A stretch of DNA of 64,000 nucleotides from Karalla daura (Eukaryota; Chordata; Actinopteri; Chaetodontiformes; Leiognathidae). Numbering within the stretch: the first letter of the stretch is position 1; every line of letters begins with the position of its first letter. The notes below the pieces were generated by a model. It ran no database searches. It was not told where the DNA came from and was given only the letters and a program-made list of their open reading frames with translations. The translations under genes were made by a program, and so were the position numbers. The stretch covers positions 15,618,497 through 15,682,496 of the forward strand of contig CM055188.1 of NCBI GenBank assembly GCA_029224185.1, written 5' to 3'. Positions 13,219-29,440 of the stretch are shown piece after piece.

Positions 13219-15379
13219 CCGTGGAGACGTGCAGATGTCCATGTGGATCTTAATGTGAAACTAAGAACTGTTACACAAAACCCCCACATATTCTGAGCTG
13301 TTCTTTGAAGTACAACTAAAAGAAGAGCTTATGTATACAGTTATCAGTAGGAATGCTAAAAATGCAGATGCCATAATTGTTAATGCAAATTAATATGTAC
13401 TTTATAAACTCTGTAGGAAACACGACACTTAACCTGAATAATTGGACTAACATTTTTTCCGTACTTTCTTAACCATCTAAACCTGAAAAGATGTCTTTAT
13501 TTTCATATAATGATGCCACTCAGTCAGGTTGAAATGAAACTGAAATAAACGTCAAACCTCACTCATTGAAGCAGGTTTTTAAAACTTAATGTTTTTGCAA
13601 TTCCACGCATGACCAAAAAAATATGGCTCTATGAAATGGATTGGACAGAAAAAAAATAGACAGATAGTTATTTTAGAAAAAAGTAAATCGTGTGGATACA
13701 AACTAAAACTTTGCAGGGCAGATTGGGTGTTTTTGAACCTCAAATGGGAGATACAGACCTTTAATTTTCCTATTCAAGATGTATTTAAGACACATTTGCT
13801 TTGAAGTGAATGCTCTTTGTGCTCCAGCTTTGTTCTTCTGTTTACAGCACTTCATATGCGCTGACGTGAGTGCTGGTGTTTGCCACATTATGACCCGGCT
13901 GCTTTTTCATCCCACATCACCAGCAGCTTCAAGGACAACACCTTCACCTCAAGGTCATTAAAGCCCAAACTGAAGCTTGCAGAGAGCCGACAGGAGGAAA
14001 TGCCAGGAGATGTGGTGAGGGGCACAAAGACTTTGGCGCTTTGTGTCCAGGATTTAAGCAGTTTTCAGAGACATTTTGTGATGCAAGGACTGCGCTTGGC
14101 ATCGATCTGAAGAGCAGAGTTGTTTGCTGCTCAAAATGCAGCAAACAGCTCAGCATTTTAAAATGTTTATTTAGACTACAAAGGGCTCTGAATTTTATGT
14201 GTCAATAGGTCATTTATTATTTTCATCAAGCTATAATACATGTGATGGCTGGTAAAATGAGAGTGTTGCCAAGTCCATGTCTCTGTTTCATTATGATTTT
14301 GTTTTATTATTTGATTTGTTATCAGGAGGCACACGAAGGAAGAGAGCATGTGTCAAAGAGAGGCCAAACCAGGGAAAGGGCTTCATTATTCACTGCAATC
14401 CCCTTCCGGTTTATGTGTTAATGGATGCCTATTAACGGATCGACTGCAAACTAACTAATACCATGAAACACATTTTGCAAAATTTAAAAGTGTGTGCAGT
14501 CTGTTGTTATTTTCCCATCTGTATCTGTTTTGTTCAGTTTTACTCACACAATCAATTGATCCTTTCTGCTTCAATGAAAATCATGGCTGAGCCTGAAAAG
14601 AAGTCAAAGCTGACTCCGTGCTGATGGCCTGTTTGAGACAGATGAGCATGTTTCCATGCAACTTTGATACATGAAAAAGCATAGTGCTTGAGAGAAAAAA
14701 AATTTCTAAATGATAATTTTATCATAGAATCCTAAGCATCTGCAGACATGTTCCCTGGCCTAAGATTTCATGTGAAAGTTACATAGATTTGCTCTGCATT
14801 TTATTTTCAAGAAAGGAAAAGTTCACCTCCTGTAATAGCCTCTTAAGGTCTCGGGCATTGAGGACTTTATCCTACTTGATGATATTGTTTAAATAACTAG
14901 GCCTGTAATGTCCTCATACTGCACACTTTGGCTTTACCCTGATCTTATTTAAATTGTATTATCTGCGCCTACACTGACTTATGTTGTCTAGACAGTACTT
15001 TAGAAGGATAAACGGGTACAAATACTATTAAATTATAGGAGAGAAACTAAAGCAGGCTGTAGAAACATCACCATGACACCCGTAAGAATACAAAACAGCA
15101 TGAGAGATTCATTTTAAATTACTTCCCTGTTTGCCAGACGCATCATTTTCCGCATTTAAGCACTTTATAAATTTCAAACATTAAACCAGAAACCAAATAT
15201 TCCATTAAGTATAAGACAACCTAAAATGTGTGTGTGTGTGTATGTGCGTGTGTGATTCTGTTAAGAGAGCTTTAATGAGGAAATGTTGTCATACTGTAAT
15301 GATATCCACCCATGCAGTGTATGAGACACTGATCCTAACTGCGACCAAACACCATTTGGTGGCCACAGCCACGGTTAAT

Positions 15380-15432
15380 ACACACAGTCACGCACGTACG
15401 CAAGCACACACACGCACATACACGCACACACT
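15380..15432. repeat. (CA)n-like tract
   Basis: Imperfect CACA/CGCA tract ending in ACGCACACAC. Short and interrupted. Confidence 0.75.
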
Positions 15433-16008
15433 GGTGGGATGTGCTGGTGTGCACCTGCCAATTATTTCTTAATATTTTAATGAGTGATAAGATGTGTCTC
15501 ACACTTTCACACGCAAGCCCATCGCAGACACCAGCATCTCATCTTCAGCGTCAGCTATGTCCAGTCCGATGCAGGACGAGGACATTCAGCGTAAATGGAA
15601 CAGCTGTGCTTTCTACAACTACCAGTGACCAAAGGAAACAGCGGCACAATTTTTTGCCCTCGTACCTGAACGTACCATTCCTTGTACTTAAAATCCGCAT
15701 CGAAATGTCAACTACACGCTTCATGGGCCAGACGGTCAAAAACGTTTTAGTGACCTCTAGAACTAGGCATAGAACTTTTGCAAAAGCAAGAAATAAATCA
15801 GTTGACAAAAAAAAATCGATAATATCCTCCGAACCACCAAGTCACAGCTTATACAACACGGAGACAACGCTTACTTCATCTAGAAACTGTTGGCGCAATA
15901 CTGACAATATCGGCTTAATCAACCTTAAATGTCAATACAGCCTCAAAATACAACACCTTTTCCAGCGGCAGAAAAAAAAACATGAAAAAAGCAAAAAAAA
16001 GGAAAAGA

Positions 16009-16060
16009 AGAGAGAGAGAGAGTGAGAGAGACAGATAGAGAAGGAGAGAGAGAGAGAGAA
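16009..16060. repeat. GA-rich simple repeat
   Basis: (GA)n with GTGA, GACAGATA and GAAG interruptions, preceded by an A-rich block (15969-16008). Together they produce the low-complexity tail of an open frame that I do not accept as a gene. Confidence 0.85.
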
Positions 16061-16442
16061 TCTCCGTTGTCATGAGATTCACGTGTTTTCCCCACGCAAC
16101 AATAAAACAAGTTTTTCACATCACAGCATCGACTAAACTATTAATGACAACACGGTGTTATTAATAGTTTTGCTCGACTTCCGACTTTACGCGCAAATAG
16201 TGGAAAGCGAAAAAGTGGACACTCACTTCGTGCGTGTGTGTGTGTGTGTATGTGTGTATTTCTGAAACCCAGCCAGACACGTCAGTAAACCCACAACACA
16301 TCTTCCTTTGCGATGATGTGAAACCATTTTAGGCCTGGGGCCCGTGTGACTGATGAACAATCATCACCATCATCATCATCGTTAAAGGAACATCCTGTTA
16401 TTCTTAATGACAAACACGAGGACCATAATTAGTGAAAATATA

Positions 16443-16448
16443 TTTAAT
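16443..16448 (-). terminator. Candidate barx1 poly(A) signal
   Basis: Minus-strand ATTAAA (plus TTTAAT), about 355 bp past the barx1 stop. It is the nearest canonical or near-canonical signal I see in the right orientation, and would give a 3' UTR of roughly 0.37 kb including the (TG)n tract. Weak on its own; a farther site is possible. Confidence 0.35.
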
Positions 16449-16708
16449 AATTACACATAGCATAGTTACACAAAGGGAAGGCAGAACAGAGGAGTGAGGC
16501 TGGATCCGTACAATATAAACGTCAGACCTACTGCAAAGGTTCGAGTCCCTGTGGGGGTGGGGGGGTGGGGGGCTGAGGGGGAGGTCCTGCTGCCCCGGGT
16601 CGATCAGGTCCGGTTTCTGCAGCAGGACTGCGATGGTTTTTGCTCCGGGAGCCACAGGCTGGTTCTCCTCCGTGCAAAATGTGGCCCCATCCAAAAAATA
16701 CATCCCCT

Positions 16709-16710
<2 letters not shown>

Positions 16711-16782
<72 letters not shown>
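16711..16782. repeat. (CA)36 microsatellite in barx1 3' UTR
   Basis: Uninterrupted 72-bp (CA)36 on the plus strand, i.e. (UG)36 in barx1 mRNA, starting 19 nt after the stop codon. On the 3' UTR side only about 0.26 kb separates it from the candidate poly(A) signal. Confidence 0.95.
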
Positions 16783-16784
<2 letters not shown>

Positions 16785-16801
16785 GTCAGAGTGAGCGCAG
16801 G

Positions 16802-21039
<4,238 letters not shown>

Positions 21040-21418
21040 AGTCTGGCTGTGTGGTCCCCTCGGCGTAAAGATGGTCTCTCCTTCAGATGCTCCAGGCTGC
21101 GGTCATAGTCCCCTGCAGAGCTCCTACAGTCCGCAGTTCTCCACAGACCACCACAGGAATCCTTCAGGATTTAGATACACAGGTACAGCCGTCCTCTTCT
21201 GCGCCTCCCTGCGTCCTCTGAGGGGTCTCTGTGGAGATAAAGTCTGGACCTTGTTGCAAAGCTTTGACCGAAGCCTCCTGAGTCCGAGTTCATGCCCCAC
21301 TGCGAGCGCCTTTATGTCTGTGCGCGCGCGCGTGTGTGTATCTGTGAATAAGTAGCGGAGGTATTCGTGAGCTGCTGAGTGCGTCTCTTTGGCAGTGCGT
21401 TGAGGAGTAAGCCTCGGG

Positions 21419-21424
21419 TTTTAT
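21419..21424 (-). promoter_or_regulatory. Possible barx1 TATA box
   Basis: Minus-strand ATAAAA about 380 bp upstream of the start codon, between GC-rich flanks. It would place the cap near 21.39 kb and give a 5' leader of about 350 nt. Position only; no transcript evidence. Confidence 0.35.
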
Positions 21425-21499
21425 GAGTCTCGTCGTGGCTCCACCTCTTCACAGGGTTTGTCTGCTTGGTGCCTTCACTAAGCCAAAGTTACATGCAAA

Positions 21500-24400
21500 G
21501 TCGCACATGCTCCTGCCTGGATTTATATGCAAAAGGGAAGAAAATAAGGAGCTGGAAGGACGGACATTTTATATCCTGCAGGTGACTGTGAGTTATATAT
21601 AGGTCGTTATAGGCTGATGGTAAGGATGCGACAGAGTTGATGTAAAGCTGAAGATAAGTTAAGTTATACACAGTAACTGAGCAAAGGTGGAACAGTGACT
21701 GGGATTCCGATTAAAAACTCAAAATGATGAGAAAGAAGCTCCAAGTTGTAATTCTTGTATCGCACCTAACCTCTCTAATTCCCTTACAGAGCATCATATG
21801 TTTACATTGTGTGTAGAATTTGCATTACATTGTGTCATTCGCACACGGTGGTGTGCAGTCACAGCGAAGTTTCACAGGATTTAGCAGTTTCCAAATGTAT
21901 TTATGCAAGTGTCTGTAAAGTAAAAAGGATTAAGAAATCAATGTCTGTCCAATCTCTTCTACTGTCCTTTAGTCACTGTGGATTTTTCCCCCCCAATTTG
22001 TCATATATGTAGTGCAACATCAGAGGCAGTATTTCACTTTACAGAGAACCTCAGGCACCACTGGCAGTTTTTTTTTTCTTTCTGTCGGTATTTTGACTCA
22101 AAATTCAATGCTCAAAATTAAGCAGTTTACCAAAATCTAAGATTTCTTAAAAAATGTCTGGCCTTTACGTATAACGTCTGCATGCATCCAAGGTGCTGTT
22201 TTACTTGGATATTTAAACTTTTAAACTTGTTTTTAAACAATTTATTTAAAATATGGTCCAGTGGTACACAAGGACTGATGTGACAAATGTTTCTACATTT
22301 TAACAACAATGCAAATTGGAACAGGATGAACTGTAGCTGGCAGTCTCATGCGACATGTATAAAATGGAAGTGACAATGAATATGATATTGTGAAGAAGAA
22401 TTGTAAAATATATGTGCAACTGAAAAAAGATTTAAAGGTGTAACGACAGAAAAAATGAAAATATATTTTCCTGCAAATAAAACAAAGTATGAGAGAAACA
22501 GTGGATTGCATTAGATTAGATTAGAATTACATGGCAACACAATATGCTCTAGCATCTGACTAGACGTGCCAAAAGCACAGTGTGGATGTTCACATTGTTC
22601 ATGAAAATAATTTTTATAAAGTAAAAGGAGGAAGAAGACGCAAATATGAAATATAATACAAAGAAAATAAAGAAAAATGCTATATGATAAAATACTTTTG
22701 ATATTAACATCAGGAGAAATAAAGGTATATTACGTATATTTTGTCATGTCAAATCTGAAATTATTCTCAAGACAAGAGAGCATGACACCATGTTTGTGTG
22801 TCATGGATCATGTTTTGAGTTTTATATAAAAAGGATCATGAATTATTAGGCTAAGATTTTTTTAAGTGGCATGTATGACACATGATGCAAATTATGGTTT
22901 ATTTTAAAAAAATCTAATCAATTTGCAGTTTAATACAAAATGTGATTGTCATACTGTGACAAATACAGTGTCACAGTACTGTATTTGCAAATAAGCATTT
23001 ACATCGTTCATGTGAAGTTTGATTTTTTTCATCACTCTCCTACACCGATTGGGAACACATTCTTACTTTTAATACTTTCAAATCAGCCAAATATTCAGGG
23101 GAGAAGTCTGAGAACAAGCACTGAGCTGCAATCCATTTGCTGAGGTTGTTCAGTGCACTCCGCAAACTCCAGTGTGTTGAGTGGATGTGTGAGCATGAGA
23201 GAGAGTGTTGTCACCGTCGGCGGCTAAATTAATTGACATTGTTGGAAAGCATCTTCCTCTGGTGGTCAGTTCAGAGACTGCAGGAAATGCTTTCTTGCCA
23301 GATGGTGGTCACGACTATCTCCAACAACCGAACACACAGCATTAAATAATTGCAGCAGCTGCACAGTGCGACTCAGCAGAAAAAGTTACTTTAATAGATT
23401 ATAAATATTAATATATATAATATATAATGCTGTTGCTGCCACATCCCCAGCTCTGTGAGCTACCTCAAAGCTCACAGGGTTATGCACTATGTTTGAACAT
23501 ATTCTGCTCTTTGTAGTCACATTTTGCATTTTACAGATACATCAACTGTATTACTTGAATCTTTGAGATGGGGGGGGGGGGGGGGGGGGGGAATAAAACC
23601 GTACATATGAATGTAAATATGAATATGAACGGCAGTAGCAACATAAGGAATTATCCATCATCAGAAATTAACTTGAATCTTGACATCAAACTGCAAATGA
23701 GGGGCTATCTATCTCAGTGTCAAATAATATTTGGCAAACTGCAATCAAGAAGAGCTTAACTCCTGGAGTCCCAAGATAATAATAGATAGAGGTATGTTAG
23801 AGTGGTTAGTGTGATTGGAATTGGATAACAGAATGTTGCCGAAAATTCTGATTCTGGTATTGTGACAGAGACAGACAGACACACAGGCAGACAGACAGGC
23901 AGATAGAAAGTCACAGTCACATGTCAAGTGATATCATCACTTGCCTTGCTGGTGACATATCAGCTCTCTCAGCTCATGATAACAGTGATAACAAATGATG
24001 TCTACACTCTGACAAGAACTCTGGCGACATCATCAGCAAAGTGACAGTATCATCACTTACCTTGCAATATTACATCATATTACTTGCATATTTTACAATT
24101 TACTTGTAATTATTGATACAGACTTGTATTTGAAGTTTATATTTACAGATATATATATTTGTAGTTAGAGTTTATAGTAGGTTTATTGCCATAACTGTGG
24201 TGTAATAGCTTTCCTTTGATGAAACATGGAGCCTAGACTCTGTGGATAAAGTTGCAGAGAGGAGCTTGGGATGCAGGGAGGATGCAGATCTGCCTCTGCG
24301 CTGAGTCTTGGCTGGACTGTGGTACAGTTGCAGCCAAAGTTTTCTCTCCCAAGCTTTCTATTGTTACTACAATTTTTCCTGTCTTGATTGTACACTGAGC

Positions 24401-25620
24401 TGTGCATCAGTGAATGTGGCTAAGAGAGAAATAGAGTGTGGATGGAGATTAACTTTATTATATTTACATTAGATTCCCAGCAATCCCTATCCCTATACCC
24501 ATGGTCCCAGTTATCATTATTATTATCATTATTTGGCACAAAGCACTGTTTAAATTCCTTTTATCTCAGAGCATCAGCAGTGACCTCGTTGTCTTGTGAA
24601 TGATCTAAGATAAATATGCCAGAACTCTGTATTATTATTATAATTATAATAATAATCATTATTATTTAGTAATGGCGAATATTAAAGCTGCTGACTTCTA
24701 CTAATTAGAATATGAGGCCTTTCATCTATAACACTGCAATTTATAATTCTGTATTGAGCTTTTATTTTCTACAAATCTAGAATATAATCTCTAGGGTAGA
24801 ATCATTTGCATTTATCTATATGTTATGTGGCTAAAAATAAAAGACAAACCCATAAAATAGACATTTTATCATAAAAAATACTCCCACTCTGTTGCATCTA
24901 CTTTAATTATAAGAGATCAAACTCTATCCCCCAAAGTGAAATTATTCTCTCAGCATGGTCCTAAACATCATTTATTGTATTCAGTGGAATTAACAAATAA
25001 AGGTCACCACTGGTCATTATTTACCTTTCTTTATCTAATCGTATGAATAATCAGCTGATGGGATGCTTTTATTGAAGACCCATCCTCAATTGACTTTCAC
25101 TCGCCTGGGCAGGTAAAGGACCATCTTCAGATTGTACAGACTGATGGGACAAAATGTCCATGAGTGATAAGATCTTGTCATTGCAGCCGGGATGAAATGC
25201 AAAATAGACCGGATCTTTATATGCTGGTCCAAAAATGTGAAAGAGGTAGAAAAAGTTGTGAGAGTAACAACCCATTATTAGTCCAAATCCAGCTGAGGTA
25301 TTTGGAAAGTGTCATGATATATCTAAAGTCTGTATGTTTCCAGGGTGCTGAGGACAGTCACTCGGTATCTGCTGATGGAGAGAAAATGAGAAATGAGACA
25401 TTTTATTGATCCAACCAAGAGCAGAAAGAGTGTCTGAAGATCGAGATCGGTAAATGAATGGAGTCAAGAACAAATTGTTGCAGCCACTCGGCCCTTCCTG
25501 CAGTAGTTTGGAGACCCCTGTACTAGAGACTGAATTTAGTGTAAACTCTATGAATACTGTCTCTAGTCAAAATCCGCTGGACTGTCAATAAAGGTCTGTA
25601 CAGGTCACACAGCTCTGAAA
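21500..25620. other. Intergenic region between divergent barx1 and ptpdc1
   Basis: No exon recognised. Mostly AT-rich DNA with a 22-nt G run (23570-23591), a short GACA/GGCA-like tract near 23.87-23.90 kb, a 10-bp inverted repeat at 22960-22987 and a 9-bp inverted repeat around 23452-23476. Regulatory DNA for either gene would be expected here, but nothing can be assigned by eye. Confidence 0.6.
23570..23591 (+). repeat. Homopolymeric G(22) tract
   Basis: Twenty-two consecutive G on the plus strand, able in principle to form a G-quadruplex. The length is liable to sequencing error. Confidence 0.9.
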
Positions 25621-25666
25621 GGACCCACTCCCACCACATCTCTGCGGAGCTCGCGCTGCCTAGTAA

Positions 25667-25703
25667 GTCACGTGACGCAGCTGGACCGTTGTACATGACG
25701 TCA
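25667..25703. promoter_or_regulatory. ptpdc1 promoter elements: palindromic E-box and CRE
   Basis: GTCACGTGAC (25667-25676) is a perfect palindromic E-box of the USF/TFE type. TGACGTCA (25696-25703) is a full palindromic CRE (CREB/ATF). They lie 19 bp apart in a locally GC-rich block just before the inferred first exon. No TATA box is seen. Confidence 0.5.
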
Positions 25704-25709
25704 GGCTGC

Positions 25710-25874
25710 TATGTTAGCTCGGGAGCTAGCTCCACCTAGCTGCCCAAACGATGAGGCCATCGGGGAACTCCGACCTACTACCTGCCACCAACAAATCAAC
25801 CATGGCTTTGGAGCGATGAACGGACAATGTCAGATGATCTACAGACAGCCCCGGCCGCAGACGACAGGAAAACG
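25710..25874 (+). other. ptpdc1: Inferred non-coding first exon of ptpdc1
   Basis: A GC-rich block ends in a strong donor (AAAACG|GTGAGT, donor at 25875). The next good acceptor in a plausible exon is 31121-31124, directly before the ptpdc1 start. Three short upstream frames begin here: 25751-25819 (22 codons, self-contained), one from 25816 and one from 25827. None joins in frame with the main start, so the exon should be 5' UTR. The cap position is a guess. Confidence 0.45.
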
Positions 25875-26115
25875 GTGAGTTAGGCCCTAAGTAGCAGCAT
25901 TGTGAGCTAATGCGCTAGCGCTAAGACCTCAGCCTGCAGCATCAGCAGCATCAGACTGGTCCATCATGACACTCTAACTCCAGAAGTTCATTCAACCTTT
26001 GTTTATTGTCAAAAGTCGGACCACTGAATGACAAACTATACAGCACAGTAGACAACACAAAAAGCAACAATCTCTAAGCATAGTAAATGTGAAAATGTGA
26101 AAATTAATATATAGA

Positions 26116-26148
26116 TTTATGTCGCTAGTTTCCAGCTAGCGACATAAA
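26116..26148. repeat. Perfect 13-bp inverted repeat, ptpdc1 intron 1
   Basis: TTTATGTCGCTAG (26116-26128), 7-nt loop, CTAGCGACATAAA (26136-26148). Compact, CpG-containing stem in AT-rich DNA. Confidence 0.75.
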
Positions 26149-27144
26149 GAGTCCGAACATGTGAGTGATGGAAATCAGGTCTGAGCAGCCTGTGACTGCA
26201 GACTCTGACAAACAGATGCTGAACATACATAGGTTAATCTCCTCCAGATAGAGGAGGCGAACTAATTGGTTTCAAATGTGATACCGATATAAACTGTGGT
26301 ACAACTGAACGACAACTAATCCGTTTATTGATCTGGGAAAATAGGTAATGGAAATTATTTTTCATTGTTTTACTTTTCAGCAAATTATTTTCTGATTTCA
26401 TCTTCTGAAACAGGATTCAATTCATCGCTTATATCTTTGAGATGGCGCCTGTAGGCTAAACTTACATGTGTTACTACTATTTAACATGCATATTTATATA
26501 TGTATGCATATGTAAGCAACGTTGTAGAGATTAAACAAATACAGTTACATACTGCTGCATACTAGGCAGAAGGCATACATGCACCTGTGCCTGCACCTGC
26601 TCCATTTGAACCTGGACCCTCTGCCTCCTGGTCGATTATGGATCTAAGTGAAATGGATGACTATCATCTGTTGAGACTGAATTAGTGTTTTCCAAGCACC
26701 CCAGCTGACTCAGGTCGTAGAGACTGTTTAGAGGATGACCTGCAATTATTCTACCAGCAGATAAAGGAAGAGTAAGAGCAGATTAAGTAAAACAGGAATT
26801 AAACTCCTTCATAAAAACAATGCTGACATAACAACATTGATGGTATAAAACTACAAACACTGATGTGCCTTTTTACACACAGCATCGATCAGAGGCCTGT
26901 TTGGTGTTGACTCAAACATTTGTTTTTGATTTCTCACTTCACACATTTAAGTCCCTCCTCTCTTGATGCAGAACAGAGAAGGAAAATCCAATTCTGAAAA
27001 ATGCTGGTGTATTAGAATATGCTTAAAATCACCCAGTCATTATCATACATGCTCTGTACCTTACCGTTTGTATATTTTTATTATAAATAAAAAATGGACT
27101 TGCACTACACTTACATAAACTTACTACAAGTGATAAAAACCCTA

Positions 27145-27360
27145 CAAATCATCCATCCATTTATTCGTCCATTTTTCATCTTACATGCTTTGACATTATC
27201 ACCACAGGGCTTCTGGTGCCAGTCCTTGACAGGTCTTACACACACACACACACGCACACACGCACACTCACCTTTTATGCACTTCAGAGTCTCTGATTGA
27301 CCTTAACATGCATGAGTATCTGGAGATAATGAGAGAACATACAAACTCCACACCTAGGAG
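27145..27360 (+). repeat. Degenerate teleost interspersed repeat
   Basis: Order of words: CATCCATCCATTTATTCGTC, a gap, GGTGCCAGTCCTTGACAGG, a (CA)n tract, AGAGTCTCTGATTGACCTTA, ATGCATGAGTATCTGGAGAT, and GAACATACAAACTCCACACC. This is the layout of a very common teleost repeat. Other copies here: 29150-29440 (reverse), 43195-43350 and 48485-48655. Confidence 0.6.
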
Positions 27361-27812
27361 GCAAACCCTCTTGCTGTGAAGCAACAGCAACAGAATGTCT
27401 TTCTAATTAAAGGAGAAAACCGAGAATGCTTTATGAGAGCAGTTAATTAGCCACAGATGGATGACAGCAGCTCTCTCTTTCTCTATCTTTATCTTTTCTT
27501 TCTATCACTATCTTTCTCTTTCTCTGTCTCTCTCACTCTGTCTGCCCCAAGCTTGCGTTGCCTGTATGACTGAGGAGGAAAATCAGAAATGTCATGTGAC
27601 ATGTTTATATTATATCGCTGCTGAGTGACAGCCAGCTGCTCTGTACCGGTGGCCAGGCTTCGCTCTGCCCATCCTCCATCCCACGTGTGCAGCCAGGTGT
27701 TGGGTGGAATCAGCAGAGGAAGGTGACATCCAGCTGACACCTATTAGGAGACATATGGGTTTTAAACAGTCTTGATTAGGATCTCTAATTCACAAATGTG
27801 TTGATTAAGGAG

Positions 27813-28385
27813 TGGCTGTGTCTAAAATCAGCCACACATTCACTACTCCTTACTCCATGTCTTGTCAGTTATTTTACATCAAAAACTTTACAGTAAGGCC
27901 ATTAGTGAAAAACAAACACTTAATGTCACATAAATAAATGAGAAACAATAAACATGGCAAATCACTGGTGGCTGGTAGATTTTCAAAACAAACACGAACA
28001 AACAAAAACATTTTTTCATGGTAAATCCTTTTCCATATTAATAAATGTCTGCTGCAACTTTGATTTCTTTTTAATCGAGGCAAAGTACTTTCCTCTTTGG
28101 CTTTTATTAATTGAAATATGGGGTCATTTCATCTATGACACTGCATATTACAATTATGTATTTATCTATTTTTAAATATAATTTAATAGCTGTTCTTCAT
28201 GGTTTATACATATATATGTGCTGCGCCACATGATTGTCCTCTATCTCTACTTTTTTCTGCCTGACAGCAATGCATAGCTGTACAATGAGTACACAATGAG
28301 TAGTGAGTTCTCACTACACATTTGGACAGCACTACAGGATGCCATACTTACTATAGTGTCAAGTGAATAATTTTGGACACAGCCA
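27813..28385. mobile_element. MITE-like element, about 573 bp, ptpdc1 intron 1
   Basis: Left end TGGCTGTGTCTAAAATCAG and right end AATAATTTTGGACACAGCCA are near-perfect inverted repeats. Inside them, further words (ACTACTCCTTACTCC on the left, CATACTTACTATAGTG on the right) extend the inverted similarity. No transposase frame. A familiar type of non-autonomous DNA transposon in fish; superfamily not assigned. Confidence 0.65.
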
Positions 28386-29149
28386 TGGTGTGAGGAGCAC
28401 CATCCTGCTGGCCGTATTTCTTTATCGGCACGCTCAGCAGAATCGTCTCTCACATCCCACACTCATTAGCAGCATGTCTGGAGGGCGTCCTCTCATGTCT
28501 ACTGACACTTTTGCTTTTTCTGCTTGAATAAGCATATGGCTCCAACGCGAATGTGAGAAGTGTTTTGCTTAAATTGTTCTTGATAAGTGGGTGAGTGAAG
28601 AGATTGCATTAGCTCGATATCATGTGGTTAATATTTGATGCACATACGTCACATCTGTCATGAAGAACACCTTCTCATTCATCAGCTCATTATTGAGAGC
28701 TTCCTTTAAACTGTGCCAAGTGGTGTCAGGATCCAGCAGGACAGACTGCTGAAGTGATTGGATCGGCTTCTTTCCGGCTGTAATGTTGGAAACACTTCAG
28801 CCAGTGTCATACAAGGTTTTGGTGGCGTATTAGTTTGTAACAAGAAGAGTGGATTACAGCGTAAAAGAAGTCCAAAAAGGTTGTGGATGGAAAGAGACAA
28901 GCTCTAATTTTACATTATCAATTATTCATAGATTACAGGAGCCTTACTCTTAACGGGAGCGACACTGTGACCTGAGCGTGACCTGTCGTCCCTAGTTTGC
29001 TTTTCACTCGCATTTTGTCACCTTTTCATTGAGAATAAATACAAAAAAAAGTAACCACAGTTATAAGAAAAGTAATATTCATTATAATGATTACTCCTTT
29101 CATGTAGATTGATGCTATTTGTGAAGATGGTTCTTACGATAGAGGGTTT

Positions 29150-29440
29150 AATCCTTGTTGGACTGAGGGCCTGCGGGGTTTCCTCTCACAGTCCAAAAAA
29201 AATGCAAGTTTAGGTCGGACACTGAATTTCCCCCTGGCGTGAGTGTGAGTCTATGTGTGTGTGAGTGCGAGTGTGTGTGTGTGTGTGTGTATGTGCGTGG
29301 ATGTGGTTGTCGTGTGAGGGACTGGCGACCTGTCCAGGCTGTGTTCACCAACGTCTCCCTGTGTGACCTGCAGCTCAGATCTCCAGGAAACCACGAAGGT
29401 GCAAAGAGGGTAAGATTGATGGTTTGTTGAGTGTGTCACT
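29150..29440 (-). repeat. Degenerate teleost interspersed repeat with internal (TG)n
   Basis: Contains GGTTTCCTCTCACAGTCC, a (TG)n tract (about 29241-29300) and GGGACTGGCGACCTGTCCAG, the reverse orientation of the repeat seen at 27145-27360. Confidence 0.6.

Larger units (their letters stand above)
1..16430. other. Intergenic region left of barx1, no gene recognised
   Basis: I find no exon series with matching splice sites and frame on either strand. The longest open frames (about 170 codons near 8.6-9.1 kb and about 190 codons at 15.4-16.0 kb) show no recognisable family, and the second runs into a low-complexity Lys/Glu/Arg tail. The span holds (TG)n and (CA)n microsatellites, a LINE 3' fragment near 0.77-1.0 kb, a degenerate interspersed repeat near 6.2-6.5 kb, a 51-nt hairpin at 11.35 kb and a GA-rich tract at 16.0 kb. 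In human the gene beyond BARX1 on this side is PHF2; none of it is visible here. Confidence 0.6.

Noticed and set aside
15441..16025. 194-codon plus-strand open frame
   Set aside because: No recognisable domain; it begins beside a (CA)n tract and ends in A-rich and GA-rich low complexity, and an opposite-strand frame is open too. No splice context or neighbour supports it.
23460..23467. CTACCTCA, an 8-mer let-7 seed match
   Set aside because: It lies between two divergent genes, outside any likely 3' UTR; such 8-mers are expected by chance in 64 kb.
25827..25874. 16-codon start in the first exon as the ptpdc1 N-terminus
   Set aside because: When joined to 31125 it goes out of frame and stops; the start at 31133 matches the human MAAGV N-terminus.
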